DNA of 64,000 nucleotides from Schleiferiaceae bacterium (GCA_018401735.1 JAGYKI010000010.1:1-64000); one strand, 5' to 3'. Shown: positions 1 through 10,202, counted from the stretch's first letter. Made by a program: numbers and translations. The notes: generated by a model not told the origin, from the sequence alone.

Positions 1-19
1 TAATACCTTCGCTATCATT

Positions 20-949
20 CTAGGCTTTTAACCAGTGACTTAAATCCTGACCGATTAAATTCCCGAGCTTTTTGATGTCTTCTGCGTATATTTTATCCAC
101 AATCTCCTTTCTTAAGCTTGGTGAAAAATCTGCTTTCTGTAAATTCTTATTACGCAGATTATAAAGCCAACGGTTAATTAAAACATTGTCTTTCATCCAA
201 CGATGCAAAGCCGGTGCTAGCTTTTTCAAGGTGGTAATAAGCGGACTATTTTGCCCCACTAAATTATCTACCGCTTTATTTTTAACGGTGCCACTCTTGT
301 TATACACAATATCGGTGGCCACCTTTATGCTAGGATCAATCGCTAAAAACTTAAAAATATCTTCTACCACACCAGCGGTGTCGTTGATAAAGTTCTCATA
401 TAAATAAACGCGAATATTCTCTTGAGGGAAATTATCATAATACCTTTTCAATTGTCCATAATAAAGACCTTCGGTAATCATATCGGGGCGAAGCCACCAG
501 CTAGTTGTTTTATCAAAAACCTTGTCCAAACCGCCATCTTCTGGCAGTAAACCTTCTCTTACATAATGCGAATAACGCGAAAACAGGCGGTCGGCAGGAT
601 GTCTTAAAATAGCAATTAACTTCGCGTTAGGAATGTAATGCTTAATGCGTTCACAGGCCATTTCGCTGTTTAAATAGGTATTGGAAACCTCTCCTAATAA
701 CTGACTTTCCTTGGACCCTTTAAACAGTTCTAAGTAATCGTCTAGCTTCAATACTGAGTCGCGATAAAACTCTTTGGAGCTTTCTAAATCGAAGTCTTCC
801 TCCTTGGCCATTTCATAGGCGAAGAAGTTAGGCTCCTTGCGCGTACTCATAAAAATCTGCGGATGTTCCTTAAGGTATTCATTTAAGGAGGTAGTACCGG
901 ATTTTCCGGCCCCGATCACAACAAAATCGGGTAGTCTTGTTTGGCTCAT
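20..949 (-). CDS. Sulfotransferase domain protein
   Basis: Predicted PAPS-dependent sulfotransferase of about 309 residues that would move a sulfo group onto a glycan or other acceptor. The N-terminus carries the 5'-phosphosulfate-binding loop (GAGKSGTTSL) after a first beta strand, followed by the HPQIFMS segment; the 3'-phosphate-binding region is seen as LRHPADRLFSRYSHY. No signal peptide or membrane segment is seen, so it is probably cytoplasmic. The reading frame stays open upstream to 1054, but I chose the ATG at 949 because a TAnnTTTG promoter box (968-975) lies inside the longer frame and the conserved domain begins right after MSQTRLPDF. It is divergent from a glycosyltransferase, which suggests a surface-polysaccharide modification job (inference). 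The acceptor cannot be read from the sequence. Confidence 0.85.
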   Translation of the reverse strand: MSQTRLPDFVVIGAGKSGTTSLNEYLKEHPQIFMSTRKEPNFFAYEMAKEEDFDLESSKEFYRDSVLKLDDYLELFKGSKESQLLGEVSNTYLNSEMACERIKHYIPNAKLIAILRHPADRLFSRYSHYVREGLLPEDGGLDKVFDKTTSWWLRPDMITEGLYYGQLKRYYDNFPQENIRVYLYENFINDTAGVVEDIFKFLAIDPSIKVATDIVYNKSGTVKNKAVDNLVGQNSPLITTLKKLAPALHRWMKDNVLINRWLYNLRNKNLQKADFSPSLRKEIVDKIYAEDIKKLGNLIGQDLSHWLKA

Positions 950-967
950 GGAAATTACTTTGCTAGC

Positions 968-975
968 CAAATTTA
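968..975 (-). promoter_or_regulatory. Bacteroidota -7 box (TAAATTTG)
   Basis: On the minus strand this reads TAAATTTG, matching the TAnnTTTG consensus of the phylum, about 19 bases before the sulfotransferase ATG. It is one of at least 15 such boxes near starts in this window and was used to choose the start. Confidence 0.5.
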
Positions 976-1073
976 CCACTATAAATTTGTTACGAACAGG
1001 CTTCTGCATCAAAAAAAATAAGCCTAGTCTAATTTTTCGAGGCCCAGTCCCCAAATATTTATATTTAAGATTT

Positions 1074-1081
1074 TACCTTTG
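1074..1081 (+). promoter_or_regulatory. Bacteroidota -7 box (TACCTTTG)
   Basis: TACCTTTG matches TAnnTTTG and includes the first TTG codon of the downstream reading frame. If it is the promoter, that TTG cannot be the translation start and the next in-frame TTG (1097) is favoured. Confidence 0.45.
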
Positions 1082-1096
1082 AGGAAACATCCGCTC

Positions 1097-2299
1097 TTGA
1101 AAAACCAGAATTTCATTTTTGTAGGCAATCAGCCTTGGGACATACCCATTGGAAGCAATTGTAAGAACATTGCCGAGGTAGTAGCTAAAGACAATACGGT
1201 GCTCTACGTTAACAGGCCCTTGGACCGCATTACAAAACTGAAAAATGATGAAAAAGACCGTGAGTTTATAGAGCGTCGTTTGTCAGTCCTCGAGGGAAAA
1301 TCGGAACCAATTACGCATATTAAGGATGGCCTCTATACCCTAGATCCTGCCGTTTTAATGGAGTCTATTAACTGGTTACCCGACGGAGCAATTTACGATT
1401 GGGCTTTAAAATCAATTAGCAAAAATTTCTTTGCTGAAATTCGTAAGGCTGCCGCCAAGATGGGCTTTGAAGATTATTACTTCTTCAACGACAGTGAAAT
1501 GTTTCAAGGTTTTTTAGCGCCTGAGCTGCTCAAATCCAAATTGAATATCTATTACTCACGTGATAACCTCACGTCTACAGGTTACTTTAAAAAACACGGT
1601 CTGCGCCTAGAACCGCAATTATTAAAAAAGTATGATCTGGCAGTAGCTAACTCTCTGTACCTAAAAGATTACTGTGCCAAGCATAACCCAAATAGCTACT
1701 ATGTAGGTCAGGGATGCGATCTCAGTATATTCGACCCTACTTTAAATCACGCCGAACCAGCCGAATTTGCCAATATCCCGCATCCGCGCATCGGGTATAT
1801 TGGCGCTCTTTTAAAGTTGCGATTGGATTTGAAATTACTAGAAGACCTCGCTGAGAATCGCAAAGATTGGTCTTTCGTTTATGTCGGTCCGGAAGACGAA
1901 CACTTTAAAGCCAGTAAGTTGCACCAAATGGAAAATGTGTATTTCCTCGGTCCAAAAAAACCCGAAGAACTAGGGCAGTATCTTTCTGCTTTCGACTTGG
2001 CCATGAACCCGCAAGAACTGAACGAAATGACCATTGGCAACTATCCTCGTAAAATAGACGAGTACTTGGCTATGGGGAAACCTACTCTAGCAACCCCCAC
2101 ACGTGCTATGGAAGTTTTTAAAGATCATGTGTACCTAGCCGAGGGAGCTGATGGTTATGAAAAAGCAATAGAACTGGCCTTTCAAGAAAATGATGAAATA
2201 AAAAAGGCGGAACGCATCCGTTTTGCTCAATCACATTCTTGGGAAAATAGCGTAAATGAAATTTATCAGGCCATTTTGGCTAATGATAAGAACCCCTAA
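1097..2299 (+). CDS. Glycosyltransferase, GT-B fold (TuaH/GT4-like)
   Basis: About 400 residues, predicted sugar-nucleotide glycosyltransferase. The N half contains a Rossmann-like start (FIFVGNQPW) and the linker NSLYLKDYCAKHNPNSYYVGQGCD, in which a variable stretch is followed by the VGQG-type loop. The C half has IGYIGALLKLRLDL, then FVYVGPEDE and the donor-site region ending in RKIDEYLAMGKPTLAT, as in GT4-type enzymes. There is no signal peptide. The frame is open from a TTG at 1079, but that codon overlaps a -7 promoter box, so the TTG at 1097 is preferred; neither start is certain. The donor and acceptor are unknown. It is divergent from the sulfotransferase and ends three bases before the convergent secreted protein gene. 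Confidence 0.8.
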   Translation: MKNQNFIFVGNQPWDIPIGSNCKNIAEVVAKDNTVLYVNRPLDRITKLKNDEKDREFIERRLSVLEGKSEPITHIKDGLYTLDPAVLMESINWLPDGAIYDWALKSISKNFFAEIRKAAAKMGFEDYYFFNDSEMFQGFLAPELLKSKLNIYYSRDNLTSTGYFKKHGLRLEPQLLKKYDLAVANSLYLKDYCAKHNPNSYYVGQGCDLSIFDPTLNHAEPAEFANIPHPRIGYIGALLKLRLDLKLLEDLAENRKDWSFVYVGPEDEHFKASKLHQMENVYFLGPKKPEELGQYLSAFDLAMNPQELNEMTIGNYPRKIDEYLAMGKPTLATPTRAMEVFKDHVYLAEGADGYEKAIELAFQENDEIKKAERIRFAQSHSWENSVNEIYQAILANDKNP

Positions 2300-2302
2300 C
2301 TT

Positions 2303-3913
2303 CTACTCGAAAGTTAGGCTATAGGTTTTATTTGCCAATTGGTTAGTTAATTGCAACAGGTAATAGCCTTGATAATTGCTATCAAAATCAATCTCTGCAT
2401 TTTGAACATCCAACTGGCCTTGCTCTAGCACTTTTCCACTTAAGTCAAGAAGAGACCATTGCAAATCTCCACCAAATTGAGCTAAGCCTGAAAGTTTAAC
2501 CTTGGAACGTGTAGGGTTGGGATAAATGCTAACTGAGTTTAGTAAGGCTTGTTCTTTACTAGAAACGCTTAAGGATAATAAAGCAAACTGCTTATTAAGC
2601 ATTACTCCATTACTCAAAGAAATGGAAAAAGTATCCGTAAAATATCCAGCTTTGGAAACCACAGCTTGAAAGGTCCCAGCCTGCGCTTGTCCGGAGCGGA
2701 AATTCCCAAAAATATTAGTGGAGCCTATCATATCAGTATTTAATACCTCCACATTGGCAATAATGATATTTTGTCTAGTTATCGAATCTACTACAGTAGC
2801 ATTAAGATAACAACCGCGGCTGTAATCTGATCTTAAAACGAATAAACCAGTTTGACGATCTGTCGCTAAAATATTGCCGCTTGGTAAATAAGGATAAGCT
2901 CCCCAGCAACCGCTAAAGCCATCGCCATTAGCAGGTGAAGTATCGTAGTAGCCTGTTTCAATCATAAAACCAGCTTGGCTCACATCTAAAATTTGTAAGC
3001 CCGCAGTATAGTAACTGTTTACTAAGAAATTATTGTAAAAATGAACATTATGAGGGATTACATCATTCCCAAAAGAAGTGCGAATTCTATCCGTTTCATT
3101 GATATTGCTAAAATCGCTAACATCGTATTCGGCAATAAAAGCACCTGATTTTTCATCGGTAGTAAATACGCGTTGGTTATCGTCGCTAAACCAAATATTG
3201 TGTGTAAAATTAAAGGGAGTGGTTTGGGTGGCTGAAATGCTTGGCGCTGATTTCACCGATACATCTATCGGCATAAAAAAACCATTTAGCACTGCTGCAC
3301 CCCAAAGGGTATCACCACGTACTACGCCATCGTGTAAATAAAAATCGTCAAAAGCACCAACAAAAGTGGGGTTAGTAGGAGTAGTATTGAGGTCGAAAAT
3401 TAAAGCCCCACCGTTTCCAAGATTGGCTCCAAATAAATACATAAAACCATTTTCATCGATATACAAATTATGGGCTCTTGTTAATGTTCCGGACGCGTTA
3501 CCCACTGTGAGCGTTGGTTTACGTCGAAAAAAAGTGGGGAACTGATTGCCGATGGTCGTCATATCTACAATGAAAATTCCATCGGATGTACCATTAAAAA
3601 CATCGTGCACCGTGTAGGCATATTTTCCAAAGGTTTTCATGTCGCGCCAAGTTGAGCTGGCACCGGCAAAAAAATTAGTTTGTACGGGATTGTTAGGATT
3701 GGTAACATCTACTACCGAAAGACCATTTTGAACACCCACTAAAGCATATTCTTTGCTATTAGCCGTGTCTACCCAGCCCCAAACGTCGTTTATAGTTTGG
3801 CTATAAGAGAGTTGACCTAATTTTTGAACATCTAAACTATCTTGCGCTTGAAGAACAAAAGCAGAAAAAAATAGGGCAAGCGTACTAGTCCAAACTAAGC
3901 GTAATTTGGCCAT
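2303..3913 (-). CDS. Choice-of-anchor B family secreted protein with T9SS sorting domain
   Basis: Secreted beta-propeller-like protein of about 536 residues. The order is: signal peptide (MAKLRLVWTS...FVLQAQ), LVIVD-like repeats with phrases such as GLSVVDVTNPNNPVQTN, DGIFIVDMT and GLQILDVSQ, a carboxypeptidase-regulatory-like domain (ATVVDSITRQNIIIANVEV), then a C-terminal type A sorting domain with the hallmark SIYPNPTRSKVKLSG and a final LTFE strand. This predicts export through Sec and then the type IX system to the surface. The function of the propeller is not known. I chose the ATG at 3913 because an AGAAGG ribosome-binding-like site precedes it; starts at 3934 and 3970 are possible. 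The start lies inside the 3' end of parC, so it is the last gene of the parE-parC operon or has a promoter inside parC. Confidence 0.88.
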   Translation of the reverse strand: MAKLRLVWTSTLALFFSAFVLQAQDSLDVQKLGQLSYSQTINDVWGWVDTANSKEYALVGVQNGLSVVDVTNPNNPVQTNFFAGASSTWRDMKTFGKYAYTVHDVFNGTSDGIFIVDMTTIGNQFPTFFRRKPTLTVGNASGTLTRAHNLYIDENGFMYLFGANLGNGGALIFDLNTTPTNPTFVGAFDDFYLHDGVVRGDTLWGAAVLNGFFMPIDVSVKSAPSISATQTTPFNFTHNIWFSDDNQRVFTTDEKSGAFIAEYDVSDFSNINETDRIRTSFGNDVIPHNVHFYNNFLVNSYYTAGLQILDVSQAGFMIETGYYDTSPANGDGFSGCWGAYPYLPSGNILATDRQTGLFVLRSDYSRGCYLNATVVDSITRQNIIIANVEVLNTDMIGSTNIFGNFRSGQAQAGTFQAVVSKAGYFTDTFSISLSNGVMLNKQFALLSLSVSSKEQALLNSVSIYPNPTRSKVKLSGLAQFGGDLQWSLLDLSGKVLEQGQLDVQNAEIDFDSNYQGYYLLQLTNQLANKTYSLTFE

Positions 3914-6503
3914 CGCTGCCTTCTGCTTTATCATTGTTGTGTTCATCATTCTGTTTTGTTTCCTGATCATTTGAGTCCTCCTCAGTAGATTCTTCTCCTA
4001 CTAAAAGAGACTCTAGTATATTAATCTTACGAATAGCATCTCTACTTAGTTGGTTACCTTGGGCTTTTTCACCCTTTACGGAGATAAAGTCACTTAAAAC
4101 AACCTCTTCATTCTCTCTTTGCTTACCGTTAATTTTGCGGAAAACTATTTCAATTCTTGGCTTTGAGTCTAAACTAACATATTCTAACTTCGATTCTTTC
4201 TCTTCGGAAATGAATAATTCTTTGCGATCTTCCACCTCGGGAATAAAGCGCTTTACAAAATGTCTTTCCTTTTCACCATCGTAATAGACGGCACTTAAGG
4301 GGCGGCTTGCTTGATACTTAGTAATAATAACAGCATTATCGCTAAAGTGAAGGTTCAAATCTGCCGTAAGGATGCGATAATAACCATCAGCCGTTACTTC
4401 CAATATTTTATCTTCTCCATTAAAACTGCCTAGTAAGCGGCCTCTATTCTCGGTGTTAATGCGATTTACCGCTTCATCGAACCAAATTTTTCGAGCAGAA
4501 AGCGTTGACACTCCTTCTTCTTTAATTTCAATTTTCTTTATGGGGTATTTGGTGGCTGTATTACCTTTCGAAGCGCGACCTTTAATAGCCAACTCGGCAA
4601 AATCAATTTCAAATTTGAGCCTTTTCAAACGCTGCAAAGCGCGGAGGTAAACCGTTACTACTTCGGCTTCTCCGTTAGGGTTTACCGTAAAATGTAGCAC
4701 CTCCGTACCTGGCGTTGCAGGCGTCAAATCGTAGAGCTTATCGCGTGTTATGGAAGTCACCTGAAAGCGTTTCATAAAAGAACTTCCCTTGGAACCATCG
4801 CGATAAATCATATTATAAGTGGTGCGCTTGTCCCCTTTCTTCCATACACCCACATGGATGATATTCTTGCCAATATAAGTTTTTTGATCAACCCTAGTTA
4901 CCATCATTTGGCCATTGTCAAGAAAGACGATAATATCATCGATATCGGAACAGTCGGTAATGAAAGTATCTTTTTTAAGGCTGGTGCCAATAAAGCCTTC
5001 TTCAAAATTGGCATAAAGTTTAACATTGGCCAGTGCCACTTTGGTAGCTTCAATATCTTCGAACAGTCTAATTTCAGTTCTGCGCTCCCGACCCGTTCCA
5101 TATTTTTCTTTGATCTTTTGAAACCATGCTATCGCATAATCTACTAGATTCACTAAATGGAACTTAACCTCTTCTATTTTACCTTCTAAAGCTTCAATAA
5201 GTGCATCCGCCTTTGATTTATCAAATTTAGAGATGCGCTTAATGCGGATTTCGGTTAAGCGAGTTACATCATCGTCATTAACCGCTCGCAGTAAATGACC
5301 GATATGAGGTTTTAAACCTAGATGAATATTTTCTAGCACCTCTTCCCAAGTTTCCGCTTCCTCAATGTCGCGGTAAATTTTGTTTTCTATAAAGATGCGC
5401 TCGAGACTGGCAAAGTGCCATTGTTCTTGCAATTCGTTGAGCTCGAAATTTAGCTCAGCACGAAGAATACTTAAGGTATTATCAACATTGCGACGTAAGA
5501 TCTCATCTACCGGAAGGAAAACTGGGGTATCATTTTCGATCATGCACGAAAGCGGAGCGATAGATATTTCGCAGTCGGTAAAGGCATAAAGAGCATCTAT
5601 CATTTGATCAGGCGAGATGCCTGGGAAAAGATGCACTACTACTTCTACCTTATCCGAGGTATTATCTTCGATTTTACGAATTTTAAGTTTGCCCTTATCA
5701 TTCGCCTTAAGGATACTATCAATTAAGCTTCCCGTTGTGGTTGTGTAAGGAATTTCATCAATAATAAGTGTCTTCTTATCAAGCACCGAAATACGGGCTC
5801 TAACCCTAACCCTACTCCCTCTTAAACCTTTATTATAATTGGTAAAGTCCGCAATTCCCCCAGAAGGAAAATCCGGTAATAATTCAAACTTTTGTCCCTT
5901 TAAAACCTTAATAGCCGCCGCAATCAGTTCTAAAAAGTTATGCGGTAAGATTTTAGTGGATAGTCCTACTGCAATTCCTTCTACACCTTGGGCTAAGAGT
6001 AATGGAAATTTAACGGGAAACTCTACTGGCTCTTTACCACGACCATCGTAGCTACTTTGCCACTTGGTGATTTTCGGACTATAAACAACATCTAAAGCAA
6101 ATTTAGAGAGCCTGGCTTCGATATAACGCGGCGCTGCCGCACTATCTCCCGTAAGGAGGTTTCCCCAGTTTCCCTGGGCGTCAATTAAGATATCTTTCTG
6201 TCCTAATTGAACCAAGGCATCTCCAATGGAAGCATCTCCATGCGGGTGATACTTCATGGTTTGACCAATAACATTGGCTACCTTATGATAACGCCCGTCA
6301 TCCATCTCGCGCAAAGCATGTAAGAGACGTCGCTGCACCGGCTTTAGGCCATCACCTAAAGTTGGAACTGCCCTTTCCAGGATAACATAGCTGGCATAAT
6401 CCAAAAAGTAATCCTGGTACATTCCCGAAACGCGGGTAATGATGGGTTCATTTTCAGATTCTGGGCTGTTATTATTCTGTAGTTCGTTTTCTTCTTCCGC
6501 CAT
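3885..6503 (-). CDS. parC: DNA topoisomerase IV subunit A
   Basis: 872 residues, type IIA topoisomerase breakage-reunion subunit that works with ParE to decatenate daughter chromosomes. The winged-helix region has HPHGD (residues 86-90) and the catalytic tyrosine is Y127 in AAPRYIEARL; GRGKEPVEFPVKFP and IAVGLST follow as in ParC/GyrA. The helix after HPHGD reads ASIGDAL, so the position matching GyrA Ser83 is alanine, which I believe is usual for ParC of this phylum but have not checked. The C-terminal part is a ParC-type blade region ending in an acidic, low-complexity tail (EESTEEDSNDQETKQ). The start overlaps the small upstream gene by 32 bases and the stop overlaps the next secreted protein gene. 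Confidence 0.96.
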   Translation of the reverse strand: MAEEENELQNNNSPESENEPIITRVSGMYQDYFLDYASYVILERAVPTLGDGLKPVQRRLLHALREMDDGRYHKVANVIGQTMKYHPHGDASIGDALVQLGQKDILIDAQGNWGNLLTGDSAAAPRYIEARLSKFALDVVYSPKITKWQSSYDGRGKEPVEFPVKFPLLLAQGVEGIAVGLSTKILPHNFLELIAAAIKVLKGQKFELLPDFPSGGIADFTNYNKGLRGSRVRVRARISVLDKKTLIIDEIPYTTTTGSLIDSILKANDKGKLKIRKIEDNTSDKVEVVVHLFPGISPDQMIDALYAFTDCEISIAPLSCMIENDTPVFLPVDEILRRNVDNTLSILRAELNFELNELQEQWHFASLERIFIENKIYRDIEEAETWEEVLENIHLGLKPHIGHLLRAVNDDDVTRLTEIRIKRISKFDKSKADALIEALEGKIEEVKFHLVNLVDYAIAWFQKIKEKYGTGRERRTEIRLFEDIEATKVALANVKLYANFEEGFIGTSLKKDTFITDCSDIDDIIVFLDNGQMMVTRVDQKTYIGKNIIHVGVWKKGDKRTTYNMIYRDGSKGSSFMKRFQVTSITRDKLYDLTPATPGTEVLHFTVNPNGEAEVVTVYLRALQRLKRLKFEIDFAELAIKGRASKGNTATKYPIKKIEIKEEGVSTLSARKIWFDEAVNRINTENRGRLLGSFNGEDKILEVTADGYYRILTADLNLHFSDNAVIITKYQASRPLSAVYYDGEKERHFVKRFIPEVEDRKELFISEEKESKLEYVSLDSKPRIEIVFRKINGKQRENEEVVLSDFISVKGEKAQGNQLSRDAIRKINILESLLVGEESTEEDSNDQETKQNDEHNNDKAEGSDGQITLSLD

Positions 6504-6960
6504 GCTTAGCTATCTGTGAGTATTTGTTTAGCGAGTTCGTTAATTTCTTTCGTTGGTCTGACGTTAAATGTGAAACGATAAGGCTTCTTTCCTTAACGGC
6601 CCCGCTACGACTGTTTATGTAAATTGTTAGTTTTCTTCTTAAAAACCAACCTTCTAATTTGTAGCTTTTAAATTTCCGTTTAGGAAATTCGTAATGCTTT
6701 TCGAATGATCTTAAAATTTTTCCCCAAGTTTTATCTTCGGTACTTAAATTCATCACTTCTCCTTCGGTGTCGTATTTAAATTTGGCTGGACCCCGATAAA
6801 TTAGGAGAGCAATTAAAACAATCCCAAGGCCTCCCAACCACCAATTGCCGGAGTAGGCGCCTTGTAAGAATGAAAGCGTCGTATCGGTTAAGATGGCTAT
6901 CAGTGAAAAGGTGAGAATCACCAGGTTAATTTTAGAATAACTATCCGCGTTAATCTTCAT
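6472..6960 (-). CDS. Hypothetical membrane protein between parE and parC
   Basis: 162 residues of unknown function. Two N-terminal membrane segments are seen (about residues 9-30 and 40-56, the second [11 protein letters not shown]), followed by a basic cytoplasmic-looking domain with [26 protein letters not shown] and a Lys/Arg-rich tail (GGRRKRTTE). The start codon overlaps the end of parE by 11 bases and the stop lies 32 bases inside parC, so all three are probably translated together. No catalytic motif is seen. The hydrophobic hairpin plus beta-rich domain resembles small PH-like membrane proteins, but this is only a shape resemblance. Confidence 0.8.
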   Translation of the reverse strand: MKINADSYSKINLVILTFSLIAILTDTTLSFLQGAYSGNWWLGGLGIVLIALLIYRGPAKFKYDTEGEVMNLSTEDKTWGKILRSFEKHYEFPKRKFKSYKLEGWFLRRKLTIYINSRSGAVKERSLIVSHLTSDQRKKLTNSLNKYSQIAKHGGRRKRTTE

Positions 6961-8830
6961 TTAGTAAAGCTTTTTGCGACTCTTCAGTTGGGTCTCTTTC
7001 GACCCGTAGGTTTTCAATTATAAATTCTTGGCGCTTCGGGGTATTTTTACCCATATAAAATTCCAAAATTTGCTCTATGGTAGAGTCTTTGCCAAGCATT
7101 ACTGGTTCCAAACGAATATCATCCCCAATAAAATTCTTAAACTCATCCGGAGAAATTTCTCCTAAACCCTTAAAGCGTGTAATTTCAGCTTTTGCGCCAA
7201 CTTTCAGCAAAGCTGCTCTTTTTTCCTCTTCACTATAGCAATAGAAAGTCTCTTTTTTATTGCGCACGCGAAACAGGGGTGTTTGCAAAATATAGAGATG
7301 TCCTTCCCGCACTATTTCGGGAAAAAACTGCAAGAAAAAAGTTATTAATAATAGGCGAATATGCATGCCATCCACATCGGCATCGGTGGCAACTACAACA
7401 TTGTTATAGCGCAAGTTCTCCAATCCATCTTCAATGTTGAGGGCGGCTTGCAGTAAATTAAATTCTTCGTTTTCGTAAACTACTTTCTTACTTAAACCAT
7501 AACAGTTAAGGGGCTTTCCTTTTAAACTAAAAACCGCCTGGGTGTTAACGTTACGCGATTTAGTGATTGAACCACTAGCGGAGTCACCCTCCGTAATAAA
7601 CAAGGTAGTATCTAAGCGAAACTCGTCTTTTTGATCGTTATAATGTTTTCGGCAATCGCGCAACTTCTTATTGTGTAAGCTTGCTTTTTTAGCTCTATCA
7701 CGCGCCAATTTTTTAATCCCACTTAATTCTTTGCGTTCCTTTTCGGCGCGAAGAATTTTGCGGTGAATGATTTCCGCCACGTCTTCATTTCTATGCAAGA
7801 AATTATCGAGCTTGGTCTTCATGAAATCATTGATGAAAGTGCGCACCGTAGGGCCTTCGGGACCAATATCATTCGACCCTAATTTGGTTTTTGTTTGTGA
7901 TTCAAAAACCGGTTCTATCACCTTGATAGACACCGCTGCCACGACCGAATCTCGAATATCGGCTGCATCGAAATTTTTATTGTAGAAATCGCGAATAGTT
8001 TTTACGAGCGCTTCGCGAAAAGCGTTTTGGTGGGTCCCACCCTGAGTGGTGTGCTGTCCGTTTACGAAAGAATAATAGATATCACCTTGCGAACGTTCAC
8101 TGTGCGTTAGTGCTACTTCTATGTCATCTCCCTTGAGGTGAATGATGGGATGAATAATGGGAGCATCGAGTGTATCGTTCAATAAATCTTTAAGGCCATT
8201 TTCGCTGTAAAATTTCTCACCATTATACATAATGGATAAGCCTGGGTTTAAGTAGGCATAATTCCACAACATTTTTTCGAGATACTCTTTTACAAAGCGG
8301 TAGTTTTTAAAGATGGCCGCATCAGGTTTAAACTGCACCTTGGTTCCCTTGCGCAGAGTGGATTCTTTAATTTCTGCATCTTCAACTAAAACCCCTTTTT
8401 CAAAACGAGCAATTTTGGTTTTAGCATCACGGACCGATTGAACGCTAAAATAATCGCTAAGGGCATTTACCGCCTTCGCTCCTACCCCGTTTAATCCCAC
8501 CGATTTTTTAAAAGCCTTAGAATCGTACTTAGCACCGGTATTAATTTTAGAAACCACATCTACCACTTTTCCGAGTGGAATGCCACGACCGTAATCGCGC
8601 ACCGTTACTTCACCGTCCTTTATGGTTACTTCAATAGTTTTGCCTGCGCCCATCACAAACTCATCTACGGCATTATCTAAAACCTCTTTTACAAGGATAT
8701 ATATACCATCGTCCGAGCTGGAGCCATCGCCTAACTTACCAATATACATACCGGGACGGAGGCGAATATGCTCTTTCCAGTCGAGGGATCTAATATTGTC
8801 TTCGTTATAACTAGTTTGCTCGGTAGACAT
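6950..8830 (-). CDS. parE: DNA topoisomerase IV subunit B
   Basis: 626 residues, ATPase subunit of topoisomerase IV. The GHKL ATPase site is complete: [10 protein letters not shown] with the catalytic Glu at 49 and Asn at 53, DYGRGIP around 79-84, and the ATP lid [13 protein letters not shown] at 112-124. The QTKTKLG loop follows in the transducer domain. The TOPRIM domain has EGDSASG (E414) and DADVDG, and the C-terminus has RFKGLGE. The length fits ParE rather than the longer GyrB of many bacteria, and the neighbour is parC. The gene is first in a minus-strand operon with parC; a weak TACTTTTA box lies at 8853-8860. Confidence 0.96.
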   Translation of the reverse strand: MSTEQTSYNEDNIRSLDWKEHIRLRPGMYIGKLGDGSSSDDGIYILVKEVLDNAVDEFVMGAGKTIEVTIKDGEVTVRDYGRGIPLGKVVDVVSKINTGAKYDSKAFKKSVGLNGVGAKAVNALSDYFSVQSVRDAKTKIARFEKGVLVEDAEIKESTLRKGTKVQFKPDAAIFKNYRFVKEYLEKMLWNYAYLNPGLSIMYNGEKFYSENGLKDLLNDTLDAPIIHPIIHLKGDDIEVALTHSERSQGDIYYSFVNGQHTTQGGTHQNAFREALVKTIRDFYNKNFDAADIRDSVVAAVSIKVIEPVFESQTKTKLGSNDIGPEGPTVRTFINDFMKTKLDNFLHRNEDVAEIIHRKILRAEKERKELSGIKKLARDRAKKASLHNKKLRDCRKHYNDQKDEFRLDTTLFITEGDSASGSITKSRNVNTQAVFSLKGKPLNCYGLSKKVVYENEEFNLLQAALNIEDGLENLRYNNVVVATDADVDGMHIRLLLITFFLQFFPEIVREGHLYILQTPLFRVRNKKETFYCYSEEEKRAALLKVGAKAEITRFKGLGEISPDEFKNFIGDDIRLEPVMLGKDSTIEQILEFYMGKNTPKRQEFIIENLRVERDPTEESQKALLNED

Positions 8831-8921
8831 GCTGTTCTTTTGGATGAGGGCTAAAAGTAGGAATAGCCATTAAATGCTGATATTTTTCAGGCTACAACTT
8901 TTTCACAATTTATTAAGATGC

Positions 8922-10013
8922 TTATACATTGAAGCGGAAATGCATCACATCGCCATCTTGCACGACATACTCTTTTCCTTCCACTTTTAATTTCCCAGCT
9001 TCTTTAACCGCAGCTTCAGAGCCAAAACTTTCGAAATCCGCATATTTTATAACCTCAGCCCGAATAAAACCTTTTTCAAAATCGGTATGAATTACGCCAG
9101 CGGCTTGGGGAGCGGTAAAACCTTTTTTAATAGTCCATGCACGAACTTCTTTTACGCCTGCCGTAAAATACGTTTGAAGATTTAACAAGGTGTAAGCTTT
9201 TCTAATCAAGCGATTAACACCCGCTTCTTCTAAACCTAGGTCTTCTAAGAACATACTGCGTTCTTCGAAGCTATCTAATTCAGAAATATCGGCTTCCATT
9301 GCTGCCGCAAGATGAATTACTTCGGCTTCTTCTTCCTTCGCCATTTGCTGTACCAGCTCCACCCATTGGTTGCCGCTTTTCGCAGATGCCTCATCTACAT
9401 TACACACGTAAATTACTGGCTTATCCGTTAAGAACTGAATTTCAGCCAAAAGCTCATCCTCATCTTCACTACGCGAAAGAGAACGAATATTTTTTCCGGC
9501 TAAAAGATGCTTTTCTACTCCTTCGAGGAATTCCACATTTTTTTGCTCTTCTTTGTTACCAGTACGAGCTGCTTTGCGATGTTTATCTAAACGCTTTTCT
9601 AAGGTATCTAAATCCTTAAACTGCAGTTCGGTATCAATGGTATCCTTATCGCGCAGTGGATTTACTGTTCCATCTACGTGCGTGATATTCTCATTTTCAA
9701 AACAGCGTAAAACATGCATTATCGCATTACACTCTCTAATATTTCCTAAAAATTGATTACCCAATCCTTCGCCTTTACTGGCACCTTTTACTAATCCTGC
9801 GATATCTACAATCTCTACCGTGGCAGGTTGTACTCGCTGAGGATTAACCAGCTCTTCTAACTTAGTTAACCGTGGATCGGGTACGATTACCATACCTATA
9901 TTGGGCTCTATGGTACAAAAAGGAAAGTTTGCAGACTGCGCCTTGGCACTCGATAAACAGTTAAACAATGTGGATTTGCCCACATTGGGTAATCCTACTA
10001 TTCCACACTTCAT
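8922..10013 (-). CDS. ychF: Redox-regulated ATPase YchF (Obg/OLA1 family)
   Basis: 363 residues, the full length of the family. P-loop GLPNVGKST at 7-15, G3 motif DIAGLVKGAS, and the non-standard G4 segment CNVDE in place of NKxD, which is the reason YchF prefers ATP to GTP. The C-terminal TGS domain is present, ending in VQDGDVMHFRFNV. The protein is a ribosome-associated translation and stress factor in other bacteria. A good -7 box (TATCTTTG, 10034-10041, minus strand) precedes the gene. It stands alone, divergent from the transketolase operon. Confidence 0.97.
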   Translation of the reverse strand: MKCGIVGLPNVGKSTLFNCLSSAKAQSANFPFCTIEPNIGMVIVPDPRLTKLEELVNPQRVQPATVEIVDIAGLVKGASKGEGLGNQFLGNIRECNAIMHVLRCFENENITHVDGTVNPLRDKDTIDTELQFKDLDTLEKRLDKHRKAARTGNKEEQKNVEFLEGVEKHLLAGKNIRSLSRSEDEDELLAEIQFLTDKPVIYVCNVDEASAKSGNQWVELVQQMAKEEEAEVIHLAAAMEADISELDSFEERSMFLEDLGLEEAGVNRLIRKAYTLLNLQTYFTAGVKEVRAWTIKKGFTAPQAAGVIHTDFEKGFIRAEVIKYADFESFGSEAAVKEAGKLKVEGKEYVVQDGDVMHFRFNV

Positions 10014-10033
10014 GCTTTATTTTTTAAGATGCG

Positions 10034-10041
10034 CAAAGATA
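10034..10041 (-). promoter_or_regulatory. Bacteroidota -7 box (TATCTTTG) of ychF
   Basis: Minus-strand TATCTTTG, a full match to TAnnTTTG, about 21 bases upstream of the ychF ATG. Confidence 0.55.
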
Positions 10042-10049
10042 TAGCTAAT

Positions 10050-10170
10050 ATGCTGAGTTCAGCCTTAAATTAAAGTGTCAGATTTTAGCCTAATGAAAGT
10101 ATAGGGGTAGAGCTTAATCGGATAATAGGACGATAAAGTGACTGAGCTCTGCGATTTATCATATTTTTTC
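10050..10170 (-). repeat. Diverged copy of the 190-base TIR element (inverted, shortened)
   Basis: GAGTTC followed by a stretch ending TCAGATTTT (10054-10085) resembles the reverse complement of the right end of the element at 57810-57843. CTGAGCTCTGCGATTT (10142-10157) resembles the reverse complement of its left end. The middle is shorter than in the intact copies. It lies in the divergent ychF/transketolase spacer. The match is by eye and moderate. Confidence 0.35.
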
Positions 10171-10202
10171 AACATCAGCCAAGCTAGTCCTTAGCTATTG
10201 GG

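Noticed and set aside
9299..9619. 106-codon plus-strand frame inside ychF
   Set aside because: Complement of a conserved ychF sequence; shadow of the real gene.
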